Source of the DNA: Adiantum capillus-veneris
Taxonomy: Eukaryota > Streptophyta > Polypodiopsida > Polypodiales > Pteridaceae
Direction: 5' to 3'
Assembly: GCA_014529385.2 (NCBI GenBank)
Contig: CM043942.1
Location: forward strand, 50,106,274 to 50,170,273
Length of the DNA stretch: 64,000 nt
The position numbers and the translations under genes were made by a program. This document shows positions 43,865 through 55,348 of this stretch, piece by piece; position 1 is the first letter of the stretch; the number at the start of each line of letters is the position of its first letter. The notes under the pieces are model-generated. The model saw only the letters and a list, made by a program, of their open reading frames with translations. It did not search any database and had not been told where the DNA came from.

Positions 43865-46656
43865 TGTAAGGTCTCTGACCCCGATCAAAAAGAGCACCAT
43901 TGTACCTTGAAATGAATATACTGAAAAAGTCACTATTTTTAGCTTTCTGAATTCTGTCTCAGTGCCATGATTTTTAGAATATTTTAAAGCTTCGAAATGT
44001 GAATTAAAATAATTTTTGTAAAAAAATTCCAAAAATAGTAAGTTTTTGGTCACCCGACCCGTCCAGTTTTGACCGTCTCGAAAAACTGCACTTGTACCCC
44101 GAATTTCAAAAAAATGCATTTTCGGACCCCGGGGGCTGCTAAATATGGCAGGTACTTGGGCCAGTACGCCTTAGTTAGAGCTTGCTATAGAAATTTTCGG
44201 CATCAAATTCCGACTTGTATGACCCGTTTTAGCCTAAGATCAATTTTTCCCAAAATTGTTCGGGGAGGCACCGGGGGCTCGAGGCTGTGTGGGAGTAGGT
44301 TCCAGGCCACTCCAGGTCAGCTTTAGCATCTAGGGGGCGTCTTTTGTCCTTGTGGGAGTCTTGGGAGAGTTTCCAAGATTGCAACTAAGTGTGAGAGCCA
44401 GTTAACCAAGCCAACTAGACACTTGGTGGGTAGGCAACTGGACTTGCCATGCTTAACTGGAGTAGCTCCTAGATTCAAATAGCAAGCAGGCTCGATTTTC
44501 AGCTTGAGGAGGCCTATTTAAAGGTGTGCTCACACACACACACACACATGCTCTCACACACACCCAATACACACACACACACACACACCTACACACACCT
44601 TGGGGAGGTGCTGCCGGCACACACACAATTTTTGAAGGAGAAGCAAGGAGGGAGGTGCTGCCGAAATTCTCATCTTGAGGATTCATTGGATCAGAAAAAT
44701 CAGAGGATTCTCAGCCCTAATCACAGTAATTATGGTTTAATTACGGTTCTTCTTAAATCTCATCATTACTCTCCCATATCCTTCGTCTACTATGCCTACT
44801 TTCAACTATAATTCCCAATAGCTGCTCTCTAAGTTTACATAGCTATACTCCATTACATAATCATCATTCAATTAGCTAAATTATGCAGCCATTCATCATC
44901 CTTAATCAAGGATTAATACATGATTAGGAAAGATTATCTCTCTAGGCAACATAGTTAATAAATTGATAGCCCAGTAATAGTGTAGATTTGATGAAATTCA
45001 TTCTTTTACCACTCAATAGTGTTGTAATTAAATTAGAATCAATCTTCTCCCACATTAAAATGTGATTAAGGCTGAAAATTAATCCGTCATTAGGCCATTA
45101 AGAAGAGAATTTTCTATCACACATGCTTGCGGTAATTCTGCATCTTCAAATTGCTCTAAGAAAATGATTGATCTTGCTTCCTTCATATCTTTTGTAAATC
45201 AATTAGTAAAATTCTGAATTTCTTAATCATCTAAGCCAAGTGATTAACCTTAGAACCAGTTCCCATAGGGTAAGTAAAGAATTACCCTCAAAATTGCTAG
45301 GTCTCCAAGGAAACGTCTAATCTCTTGCATAAGGAGGATTCTTTAATGATTCTAATCTGCCAATTGGTTTGTTATGATGCTCTCGGAATTTATCTCTTTT
45401 CCAAGTTTATCATTTAAAGTAGTGAGTAAAAGGGCCCCGGTTAAGAGAACTCCCTTTCGGTGGTGCCCATGACCGCGAGGCGGGAACGAGCAATGTGAAC
45501 GGAAAGGGAAAAGCTCCCATGGATGAGCAAATACTGGCCATCTCACGGGACATTGACGAAGAAATGGAAGAGGTAGATCATAATTTCATTCAAGTTGTTT
45601 AATTTAACATTGCACATGTTTAGCTAGTAATGAACATATCCCCAAAAATGTTGGAGAAATCCGACGGAAATCTCGGCATTAAATTTATTTGTACATTAAA
45701 GTCTAAAGTAGGAAAGAAATGATTGATGGGTATGCTGTTTGCAATAGGAAAGAATGTCTACTAGGAAAAATTTAGCTCGACATGTTCATTCTATTTCGAA
45801 TGTTGAATCAGTCATGACCCCCCTACTGATCACAGGGGGCAGAGTTCCTCGTTAAGGGCTCTTGAATCCACGACTTGCTTTTTATGCGGTGGATACCCAC
45901 GACTTGCTTTCTATGCGGTGGGAACCCACGTCTTTCTTTCTATGCGGTGGGAGTGTCCATGTCGTGCTTTCTATGCGGTGGACATACCTAGTTGTATGGG
46001 CAGCTAGGCGACAACGGGAGGAGTAAACTCTTGCTGGAGGGGGGATGTTGTACCTCCAGAACATTGGAATTTTAATGAATAAGTTTGAGTAGAATTTTTT
46101 CTAGAATACTGTCTTGGTGCCATTTGCAATACTGATTGAAGGGCTGTCTTAACGAACAATGTGATTCGGAATCTAATCAAGGAATCTCTATGTTGAACAA
46201 CCATTGTGGTAGTAATTAGGACACACAAGGAAGTGTGAGTGTGGGGGTGGAAAGTGGGGGTTTGGCTCAGGTTACCAATGCCTATGAGAAGGGTGGTCCC
46301 GATTGGTCGGGAACTCTTTGTCCCCATAGTGTTAATATCGATACTAGTAATACTCATTGCCCCTAGAGCGGCAAAGTCTCAAGTGTACGTGCCTCTGAAA
46401 CATGGGAAAAAAGGCACTCGAGGTTTCTCTCCTCTTGGAAGGTGGGTCTTAGGATCACTAGATAGTTTAAGTAGGCTTCCCCTGCGAGGTGGAGCTAGAT
46501 CTCTTTGCTAGTAGGCTCGAACTCGATTCACTTTGTGATGAGAGATCATCCGTTAGTTGAACCCTGAACCACTTTGTTTGCTTCCGTTATAGATCTAGTG
46601 GCCACCAGGTTCACCATCAGATCCGCCGTTTGATACGGCGGGGTGGGGACCTCACA
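43865..46656 (+). repeat. G3 3' LTR, complete
   Basis: 2792 bp, starts TGTAAGGTCTC and ends ACCTCACA. It contains (CA)n runs at 44529-44590 and the GCGGTGG repeats at about 45878-45985. The 58 bp segment that is duplicated in the 5' LTR is single here. Confidence 0.88.
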
Positions 46657-47823
46657 ATTACTGAACGAAATAAGGTTGTCTTCAGTAAGGGAGAAGGGGA
46701 TCAGATGCAGATCCTCAACTATGATGAATTATGGGAGCATATTTCTGCAAGAAGTAAAGCCAAAGAGAATGCTAAGCTGGAAGTAGCAGGTTCAGTTTCA
46801 GAGGAGCTTAATTTGAGCAAGGAAGAAAAGGTAAAAAATGAATTTAATGCTCGAACAGATTTATATGAATTTTTTTCAAAGATTGCTCGCATGGACGCTA
46901 TCTCTAATAATGGTTCCAGTGAAGACATAAATTGTACAGCAAGTGGTTCACAAGCTGTTGACCTTGATATGGGTTATTCTGAAGGAGTTCATCAAGCAGA
47001 TGAGCCTCTACAGGAAATTACTAAAACTATCAGCACTATAGCCGAGCAGGGCAACATGTTTGTTGCAGATGATGAAGCTATTATATACACAGTAGCTGAT
47101 GAAGTGACGAAAATTATGGACCCATCACAGGATGAGCCTGAGGATGTCAATGAACCTATGATTGCTACTAACAATATCCTTGCTGATGTTGCTATCACAA
47201 AAGAGGATTCTATAATCGATGAATTTGTGTCTAGATATGAAGGAGATGCTTACGACAGTATAGAAGAGCTTTCTGATGCATATACCTCTTCAGAGGGGGT
47301 GCCAGATGAGCCTTTACAGCTCTATAATGTATTGCTAAGTAACATGGATGCAGATGAGGAAGCAGAGGGTGATATCGAGGAGTATTTCTTGGATCATATT
47401 GATTGTGAACAGGTTATCGACAGGGATTTTACATATACGCTTGTACATGGACTACATGAGGAGATAACTCTACAGTTTTGGTTAATGTTGAGACTTCTTA
47501 GAGGGATTTTCCCGAGGATGCTATGGATGAAGATCTACAGGATAAAGCTATTTTTCATGATCAAGCTGAAGTCCCAACAGGTGAAAATTCATCTGATGAT
47601 ACAGGTCGAGATACTCCCAAAGTTTTTCTTGATGGCTATGAAGCTAGAGGGGGTGATGATGCTAAATCATCCTTGATACGGCATAAAATGCATAGGGTTT
47701 TCATTTGCTTGGACAATGTGCCAGATGTGGCTGGATTTGGATGCTATGCCTATTGATGCTTATGTCAGTGATGTCTTGGCTGCCAGTAAAAGGGAGCCAG
47801 ATTTCTTTAATGATTTCTGGTAA
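46657..47823 (+). pseudogene. Acidic ORF remnant of unknown function, cut by G3
   Basis: Immediately after the G3 LTR a long frame reads without interruption to about 47470, strongly acidic (DEPLQEITKTISTIAEQGNM; DEPLQLYNVLLSNMDADEEA). Coding character then appears in another phase (47505-47690; EDAMDEDLQDKAIFHDQAEV) and returns to the first phase (47700-47823; MWLDLDAMPIDAYVSDVLAA) before a TAA. This suggests two compensating frameshifts or a spliced segment. The repeated DEPLQ words hint at internal duplication. No domain is recognised. Its N-terminal part must lie beyond the G3 insertion and is not in the window. It could be a host gene exon. Confidence 0.4.
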
Positions 47824-49800
47824 TGCGCTTAAGTTGCCAACAGTTTACAGTATGTGGGTGCTGCTCAGGTGAAGCTCTAGTATATTGCGGAGCCCATCAA
47901 TGTTATGTGATCTCGATGGTGTTTGATCCAAGAGATTCTAAGGATATTCATAAGAAGATTCAATATGGATGGATATTGATCAGTATGCATAGTAATTGCG
48001 TGCTATTTGAACCAGGGGTAGCATATCTACACCAGAAATTCTTGATGTTGATTGATACAAGAAATGTATGCGCATGTGGATATTATGATGCTTCAGCGTG
48101 TGGGCAATTTCTTGTTATCCCATTTGATCCTGGGAGTTACTAAAGTGCAAGTTGCAGATGCAGAGGATACTAGATGCCTGATGTAGCATGCTGCATGATG
48201 CAAGGTTTTGTTTTCTAGATTATGCTAAGTTAGAAGAGTGCTTGGTTATGCATTCAATAAGGTAACATGGGTGGCTTCCAACTGACTTCTTTGAACAATT
48301 GCTGATGTATCTTTACATCTTTTGAGTTGGTTCTGCTACCAGAACTTGAGGTAAAGGACTTGACGGCCATTCCGTGTGCAGACAGAGTAAGGCATACTTG
48401 AGCTTGACAGGGTTCCTTAAAGAGAGCTTAATGGTCAAGCTGTGTGCATCATTAACTGGAGCACTTGAGTCTGGCGGGGTTCACTAAACAGGTTCTCCAT
48501 AATTGAATGCTTTGAAGATACGGCAGATACAGTTCAGAGACTTTTGATGGGCAGCTACATAATGATTAAGCTAGAACATTGATGATAGGGTATAAGCCTT
48601 ATTTCATTTTTTTTGTAAGTTTATTAGTTACGATAGTTGATGATGGAAAAGAGCTTAAGGTACCTAAAGCAAATGCAGATTGAAGTGTAGTTGGCATAGA
48701 CCGGAGGCTGTGCAGGTTCAGAGGGGGTGGATGTCGTTCAGCTCTGTTGCCATGTAGAGAAACAGAGAAGACAAATGCAAGCTAATCTTCTTTGAAGCCT
48801 ACACATTTAATGGTCAATGATCAGGGCTTGTTAACAGGCCAAGTTTAATGATTCATGTATGCCAGATGCGGCTTTAAAAGGCAACTGATACCTTAATGAT
48901 GCCAAAAATGACTATGCTAGAAGTGAGCACAGATGGGATTTTATGATCTAGAACTGTAGTGCTTGAAGTGCTCTACTGGCCTTTCTTTACGGCTCGTCGA
49001 TTGGAGCTAAGAAGTTATGGCATATTGAAGTTTGAGTCGATTGCAGATCCGTACCGGATTGGGCAATTGCAGCTGAGGTGAAAAAAATAAAATGAATGCA
49101 TAGGCCTGAAGTGCTCACTTTGTGGAGCGCGTCGGTCTTTTCGGAGCAGTGATCGGAGTCCCGGTCGCCAAGATATTAGCCGTTAAAGATTCACCGGGGG
49201 CCGGCTTCGTAACAGTTCGGTCCGCTCGATTGGAGTGCAGCAAAGTAAGTGCTCGAAGAGAATCTTGTCCAAAATATTATCTCCGACAGTGCATTGATAG
49301 TAGCTACATGTACGTCAAATGTGGTGTACGTCTCATTAAGTACAAAAACTGCTTGAAGAGCTTCATGTGATCTCATGGAAAGCATTGATTGCGGGATTGA
49401 CCGCGAGGGGAGAGAATCCCTGATGAGACTGTTGACAAGGACTACTCGAAAGAGATGTCGTGCTTGGCAGTGCTTTGGCCAACATGTATGCTAAATGTGA
49501 TGCCCTTACAAAGGCTATGGCCACCCATACTCACAATTCAAATGGCCGCCCAAGGGCCACAACCTTGGCCGCCCACTCAATAAACTAAGGGCTTTAGTGT
49601 GTAAGGGAAAAATAAAAAGCAAAGCATGGCGGGCAAGCAGACAGCGAGGGGCGCAGGGGGTGAGATGATGCTCGCAGCGCCTTCCCTGAGGCTCAAACGA
49701 GCATGCTCGTGAAGTGGAAACTCCTCGGCAGCCCAGGGCAACCACTTTCGAAGCCTGTCCCGACGAATTTCATGCTGGTCGAACCCCGGCCCTGCCACAT
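47824..49800. other. Stretch without recognisable gene
   Basis: Short frames (for example 47823-48143, 106 codons with many Cys) have no recognised domain. The sequence is unique-looking, with no LTR or inverted termini seen. It may be 3' or intronic sequence of the disrupted locus. Confidence 0.35.
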
Positions 49801-49898
49801 CATAAATAGGACTCCCACGCCACGTCACCGACGGTGCCGTCGTTGCAGGTTGTGGGTAAGTGAGACGGGGTGAGTAAAGAGAAAAAAATATAGGGTTA
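49801..49898 (+). promoter_or_regulatory. Possible plant promoter/leader: TATA box and 5' splice donor
   Basis: CATAAATAGG (TATA at 49802-49808) lies in GC-rich sequence. About 50 bp downstream TGTGGGTAAGTG matches a 5' splice donor. A CT/GA-rich leader follows. No coding exon downstream could be tied to it. Confidence 0.3.
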
Positions 49899-50540
49899 CA
49901 AGGGGGAAGCAAGAGAGGCATGAGGAGGATCTCGATTAGGAGAAAAAGAAACGCTCTCTATCTCCCGCGCTCTCTCTCTCTCGTTCGTGTTGGGGACGAC
50001 AGGGCAAGGAAGGCTTTTTCTCTCTCTCTCTCGAGTTTTCACAAGGGGCAAGCCAAGGCGAGGAGGAAGAAGGTAAGCAAGCGGAGCTTGAGAAGATCTT
50101 CTCGAGGCAAGCAAGAAAAGCAAGGGAGGAAGCTTGTCGAGGCAAGCAAGTAGGTCGAGAAGAGCTTGTTGAGGCAAGCAAGCGAAGCAAGAGAGGCATG
50201 AGGAGGATCTCGATTAGGAGAAAAAGAAACGCTCTCTCTCTCCCGCTCTCTCTCTCTCTTGTTCGTGTTGGGGACGACACGGCAACGAAGGCTTTTTATC
50301 TCTCTCTCTCGAGTTTTCACAAGGGGCAAGCCAAGGCGAGGAGGAAGAAGGCAAGCAAGCAGAGCTTGAGAAGAGCTTGTCAAGGCAAGCAAGCAAAGCA
50401 AGGGAGGAAGCTTGTCGAGGCAAGCAAGTAGGTCGAGAAGAGCTTGTCGAGGCAAGCAAGCAAAGCAAGGGAGGAAGCTTGTCAAGGCAAGCAAGTAGGT
50501 CGAGAAGAAGCTTGTCGAAGCAAGCAAGCTTGACCAAGGC
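49899..50540 (+). repeat. GA/CT-rich tandem repeats: 278 bp duplication plus short minisatellite
   Basis: GCAAGAGAGGCATGAGGAGG starts near 49909 and again 278 bp later, with the intervening sequence repeated almost exactly. Within and after the second unit, AAGCTTGTCGAGGCAAGCAA-type words recur about every 57 bp until 50530. The long frames here (Leu/Ser-rich on the minus strand, Arg/Lys-rich on the plus) are by-products of composition. Confidence 0.8.
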
Positions 50541-51080
50541 AAAGCTCTCTCAAACTCTCTTTCGATCTCGTTCTTGAAGCTAAGCAAGGAAGAGCTTGGA
50601 TGACTACAAACCCCTAAGCTATCGGGGCGAGTTTGGCAGATCTCTTAAGGGAAGTGAAGGAGTAAAAATGAGGAATCTGTGAAGGGGGTGAATACCGAGA
50701 AAGATGGGGGGAATGTTGAAAGATCTCTCTCAATCTTTCTCTCAATTAAGCATAAAAAGGACGACGGAGGCGATCAAAGGATGCTACATAGAGATAGCTT
50801 GCAGAGAATTTGGCAATAATTGAAGCATAATCTCATCACCGACAACAGTCTGAAGGTTGATTAAGAATTTTGTTAAGTCCGGTGTCGTTAACGGCCCGGT
50901 TAATCCTGTAACGGGAGCTTAAACTCCTAGTTAGCAGATTATCCAAGTGACAATGCTGTTAACAGCCCGCCTTGGCTAAGAATTCAGTTGTACTCAAAGC
51001 TTTAATCAATTAATTGAAGGGTATGGTGATTTCCAAATTCAGTTGCATCTGTTTCTCTCATTCTCTCTCTTTCACACCTC
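50541..51080. other. Stretch without recognisable gene
   Basis: No domain is seen. A pyrimidine run ending TCTCACAG (51079-51086) would act as a 3' splice site on the plus strand. Confidence 0.35.
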
Positions 51081-51797
51081 TCACAGCCAGAGGCCCAGCG
51101 CCGCTCGGCTCACGTAGCGAACACATATCCCTAGACAACGCACAAACTCCCCGACTTCAAAAGATTCAACAAACTCATTGAAAAACACTTCTATGACAAC
51201 AAAGGTGACAATGTTCTTGGACTCTCTGTCTATTAAGTCAGCCTTCAAATGTCGCGCATAGCTAGCTTTAGGTATTTTATAAGTACCATACTTGCATAGC
51301 ACTTTTCCCTCAAATGCAAAACGAAAGGTAATAGCATCAGAAAGATCTGATATGGACAAAACCCTAAGAGAAGGCACTAATGCCAATTGCGAGCCAAAGT
51401 TGTCACTTATTGGTTCATCACTCTCCTTTGGTGTGACAAAAATGGAGCTCGAGTCACGAGGCTGTACAGAGAGGCCTGTGACATAAATATGTTATTCACA
51501 ACCTTAAACAAGCTTCAAATCGTGGACATAATAGAAATACATTACCACGTGCATAGCTTAGAGCTTTTCTTAAGGCTTTATAAGGGGATGACCTCTTCAA
51601 CTTTGGAGAAAGCTTTTTCGAAAGCTTTGGGGACAAATCGGATTTGAAAGAAGGAGAGAAATGTGTTTCACGTAACTTTAACAAACCAGAGGAAGCAGGA
51701 AGGTCTATCGTAGCTTGCACACCCTCTTTACCCACATTAGAACACTCAAGGTCGTCTTCAAAATCGAAAGCAAGTTCCTCCTTATTCAAGTTAGGAT
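51081..51797 (-). CDS. Two exons of an OB-fold-like (RPA70-like) protein gene, partial
   Basis: Minus strand. Exon A (51797-51546) follows a good 3' splice site (TTCTTACAG) and reads LNKEELAFDFEDDLECSN then SLKLSPKLKRS-type basic text, ending at donor G/GTAATG. A 70 bp intron (51545-51476) ends CACAG. Exon B (51475-51081) reads on in phase: SDNFGSQLALVPSLRVLSIS, ITFRFAFEGKVL, ARHLKADLIDRESKNIVTFV, then FFNEFVESFEVGEFVRCLG, and a TGA at 51081 or a donor (TAC/GTGAGC) near 51112. The pattern resembles an OB fold of replication protein A type (ADLID then FNEFVESFEVGEFV). The phase match across the intron is strong evidence for a real spliced gene. The upstream part is not identified, and the family is tentative. 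Confidence 0.5.
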
Positions 51798-53930
51798 CTG
51801 TAAGAATGTATTATAGGTTTTGAGCAAGAAATCAAGGCAAAACGTGTAACAATAGCTCAAAACTCAATAGAGACAAGTTCAAAAGGCCCTAACTAGACAT
51901 TGTATGATCCATGGAGACTTGGTATGTAGGTAGAGCTTAGACTTGATAGTACAAGTCCACAAAAGGGAGAGCCGAACTAAGGAAATAGCAACACAGAAGA
52001 AATATCCCAGCACGTTATCAGGAAGACCAGAGGAGCAGAAAACGCCTTGCAAACTCTATATATAACTGGATGGCTAGAGGCTTTTATAAAGAATGCAAAC
52101 GTGATGGATATTAATACAATAAGCTGGACAATCATAAGCTAAATATCCAGGTCTTAAAAGCGGATCTCTAGAGAGAGAAGGATACAATTCAGGTCTTTTA
52201 AAAGCCACTTTCTAGTGAGAGAAGATAATAATAAACAAAATTGGCAAATCGAGGCAAAAAATTTTCTTCTTTACGGTGGGTGACAACTGGCACCGAGATA
52301 TATGAGAATATCCAAGCTAAAAACAAAAGCCAATAAGATTTTTCACTGTTAACAAGGCATTTATCAGACATACAGAAAGATATGATATAATACATCAAGG
52401 ACCAAACTCGATTTAAAAATATAAACCCAAGCTCAATCAAAACACCATATGGTCACTTTCATATCCGCAACGAACCCACAGTAGGAACAACAATCCAAAA
52501 TATTTCTCAAAAATAATAACAAGAAAATAGAAACTGCTTCTTCAAAATATTATCCGTTCAAATAAAGGCAGCTCAAGGCTAGACTTTCCCGAGTATCACA
52601 ACTTCTACCTGCAGTGAGGGAGACCTCCATATACCATACACCAAAACTGAAGGCTTCAAACGAACACCAAATTACATTTCTATATAGCATGCCAAATCAC
52701 AAAAGCCAGAAACTTGTTACAAAATTCACAGAAAAACCAGAGCATGTTAAGCATAACACAAACCATACACAAATTTCACCCACCAGCTAACTTGCACGAC
52801 ATCGAATATATAAACAATGTTAATTGATAGATATGAATGTGAGACTTTCACAAAACAAAGCCATATTACATCAACAAGCCGTAGACAGAGTAAGAAACAT
52901 AGATACTCCAATCCTGTTAATTCTGCCAGCAACCTGGAAAAGGTACAGATAACCCTCCATCCAGAAAAGAACCCAATATTTGTAATAATAATCTGCATAC
53001 AATCATAGAACAAAAACGAAGCGAAAGCAGCACCATCTTGAAAGATTTCCATCCACATGATTTTTGTTGTTCGTGTGCATTGTAGATGATACCCAACAAC
53101 TCACTGCCAATATACAAACATGTAGACATTCAGATGCACAAACCTTTTAGCAACAACCAAAAAGGACTTAAACAACCACTTGCATCAGCCTATTTCACAT
53201 GCTTTCCGCTATCTAACAGAGCCGGCACCATCCTCCTCACGGTTAGAATACATTAGATGAGCAGAGGTCAAGCATGACATGCCTCCCATCGCATGGAACA
53301 ATGGGGCACCATTCTTCTCACGGGTAGCACACATCAGGGCGACAGAGGGCAGGCATGAATCGGGCCGAAGCAGCATTCTTCAGAGATAGTGCTTCGGCAG
53401 AGGGCAAGCATAAATTGGCCGGAATCAACGAGTTGTAGCACCAACAACAGTGCTTCGGGAACAAAACAGGTGCGAAACCATCGCTGTCCACATGGCAAAC
53501 CCTAGCGCTTAACACAGGCAGCACCTAACACAGAACACCAAAACACAAGCAGAGAATTGTGCGCAGAGTTCAGCAGCTTACTCGAGGAGCAATGACACAT
53601 CCCCTGTCAAACAACGACTTAAGACACACATGGAAAGACCGACTGAGGATACGCGCGTGCCTTCAAACGCCTAGATGGCTACCACAAGCAGCAAATAAAA
53701 AAAAACAAGGCCAGCATGTACTCACGCCATCTGTGCAAGCAAGCTCACGGACTTCACTAAAGAGTAGGCAAGCATTCTACAAACAGAAGCCTAACCTAAA
53801 ACATAACAAACAAAGCTTTAGTCTTCATCGTGCAAGCTCATACACGGGCTCGGAACCCAAAAGCAATGCAGACACAGAGGTCTCACAAAGCGGGAGTAGG
53901 CGAGCGAAACGAGGTCTCCACTCATGACCA
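51798..53930 (-). other. Probable intron or leader of the minus-strand gene; no exon identified
   Basis: On the minus strand this stretch is T-rich, as plant introns are. Long frames such as 52747-53058 look like translated intron. GCTAGGGTTTGCC near 53500 (minus strand) resembles plant 5' leaders. No domain is seen. Confidence 0.3.
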
Positions 53931-53990
53931 CCCTATAAGTTTTATAGGGGCGGCTTCTTGAGCTCCACCTGATAACGCTCCAATCACAAG
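53931..53990 (-). promoter_or_regulatory. Possible promoter with palindromic TATA and CCAAT box, minus strand
   Basis: CCCTATAAGTTTTATAGGGG (53931-53950) is a near-palindrome giving TATA boxes on both strands. On the minus strand GATTGG (CCAAT inverted) is about 35 bp upstream. It would suit the gene at 51081-51797. Function is inferred only. Confidence 0.3.
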
Positions 53991-55348
53991 ACCCTACGTG
54001 GCCTCATCTATCCCCACTCACCTAGGATACCCTCAGATTTTCCCAATTCATCTAAAATGGTGCTACCTTGATATTGTTTATCCTGTGGGTCTTGTAGACA
54101 TGAACTTCTATGGTTTCAAGACCTAAGAAATCATAGATCTTAGATGCTTGTCTATATCTATGTGGATTTTGGTCATAATATATGCTTGTCTAATCACAAT
54201 GTTGAAGACTGACTTTTGAGATGGGTGAGAGTTTTGGCTTTGGACAGATTTTTGGGTTCATGCAGTAATGTCATTTAGCTCTAGAGAGGATGTGCTATGA
54301 TAGATTCTTTCTTCAGAGATAAACCATCATTCCTGATCTATCATTGGGTATAATTCTATGAGATGGTATGTAGACCTCTCAAACACTGGTCAAATCTTTT
54401 TGTACAATTTCCCTTCTTGATCTACATAATGTGTATAGGATTTATGTATGCCATACAATGCTAGTAGCATTCACTTTGATATATCCCTTAGACTCATAAA
54501 TGATTGCACACTACTTGCTATGGATTAGGTTCATTTGAAAGACTAGCACTCTTTTTGACCACCTTAGACTCATAAATGATTTCACACTACTCATTGTGGA
54601 TATAGGATCATTTGTGAGCCTAGCACTATTTTTGACCTCCAATGATAACTGAAGAGTCAAACTAAATTCATGCATGAATTTTTTGTTTAAGGGCTCCAAC
54701 TTAAGCTGTTCAGGTGCCTGTGCATCTTCATGCATATTTTGAACTTGAAGTGTTTTTACTTGTGTTTCTAATCATGCTAATGCAAGAACATTTGATTGCA
54801 CCAAAAATGGTAAGCTAGATGCACTTACACCAAAATTTTCCTTTCCCATTTACTCATGTTGTGCTTTGTATTTACTATGTTCCTATTGTATGGATTCTTG
54901 GGACAATCCTCTAGAAAATGTCCACCTTTTATTCCATAATCTGAGTAGTACACCATTACGGGTGGTACTTCAATTATCTCCTACATCTCAAGATCTTGCT
55001 AAGAAGTTGTTGCTTCTACGTTGGCTAAGTTGTCACCATCCTCTTTTAGAACACTTAGCAACATGTTGTAGACTGCTCCATCTTGAACTCTATACTCTGT
55101 TTGGCTTGGTTATCTGATAAGATTGACTTCTATTGGCTGGTGTATTGGGTCTTCCAATTGTGGCTCTCCATTGTAGACTCGACCACTGTAGTCCATGTAT
55201 AATGATTGTGATTACACATGCACCAATTGTATGGTCTGTTGGCTTGTGCAAATGTTTGGATAACCACTTTGGTCAATTTTGCAAACTTCTATCTCTCCAC
55301 CTCATCTTTGAGGTTGCAATACCTGGCTCCACTAAAATTTGTAAACAT
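53991..55348 (-). pseudogene. G4 sequence downstream of gag, heavily decayed; boundary unclear
   Basis: On the minus strand about 54970-54895 reads YYSDYGIKGGHFLEDCPKN, a zinc-knuckle-like segment with its first two cysteines replaced. The rest has many stops and no protease or RT motif. The G4 pol is therefore absent. Where G4 stops and the flanking sequence starts cannot be fixed. Confidence 0.4.

Larger units (their letters stand above)
36633..46656 (+). mobile_element. G3: chromodomain gypsy retrotransposon (chromovirus), 5' LTR interrupted by G2
   Basis: The LTRs (36633-38782, partial; 43865-46656, full 2792 bp) flank a degenerate gag and a pol with zinc knuckle, protease, RT, RNase H, integrase and a terminal chromodomain. 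The first ~670 bp of the 5' LTR are missing left of G2. The primer site is at 38785. Three in-frame stops and one frameshift show it is inactive, but the sequence is otherwise well kept. It was inserted in sequence that resumes at 46657. Confidence 0.9.

Noticed and set aside
49577-50587. Long Leu/Ser-rich and Arg/Lys-rich frames on both strands
   Set aside because: They follow the GA/CT-rich tandem repeats. The composition is low complexity and frames exist in several phases at once.
51081-51797. Helitron capture of an RPA-like gene as a firm call
   Set aside because: No Helitron 5' TC or 3' hairpin-CTRR end could be identified, so only a tentative OB-fold gene is reported.
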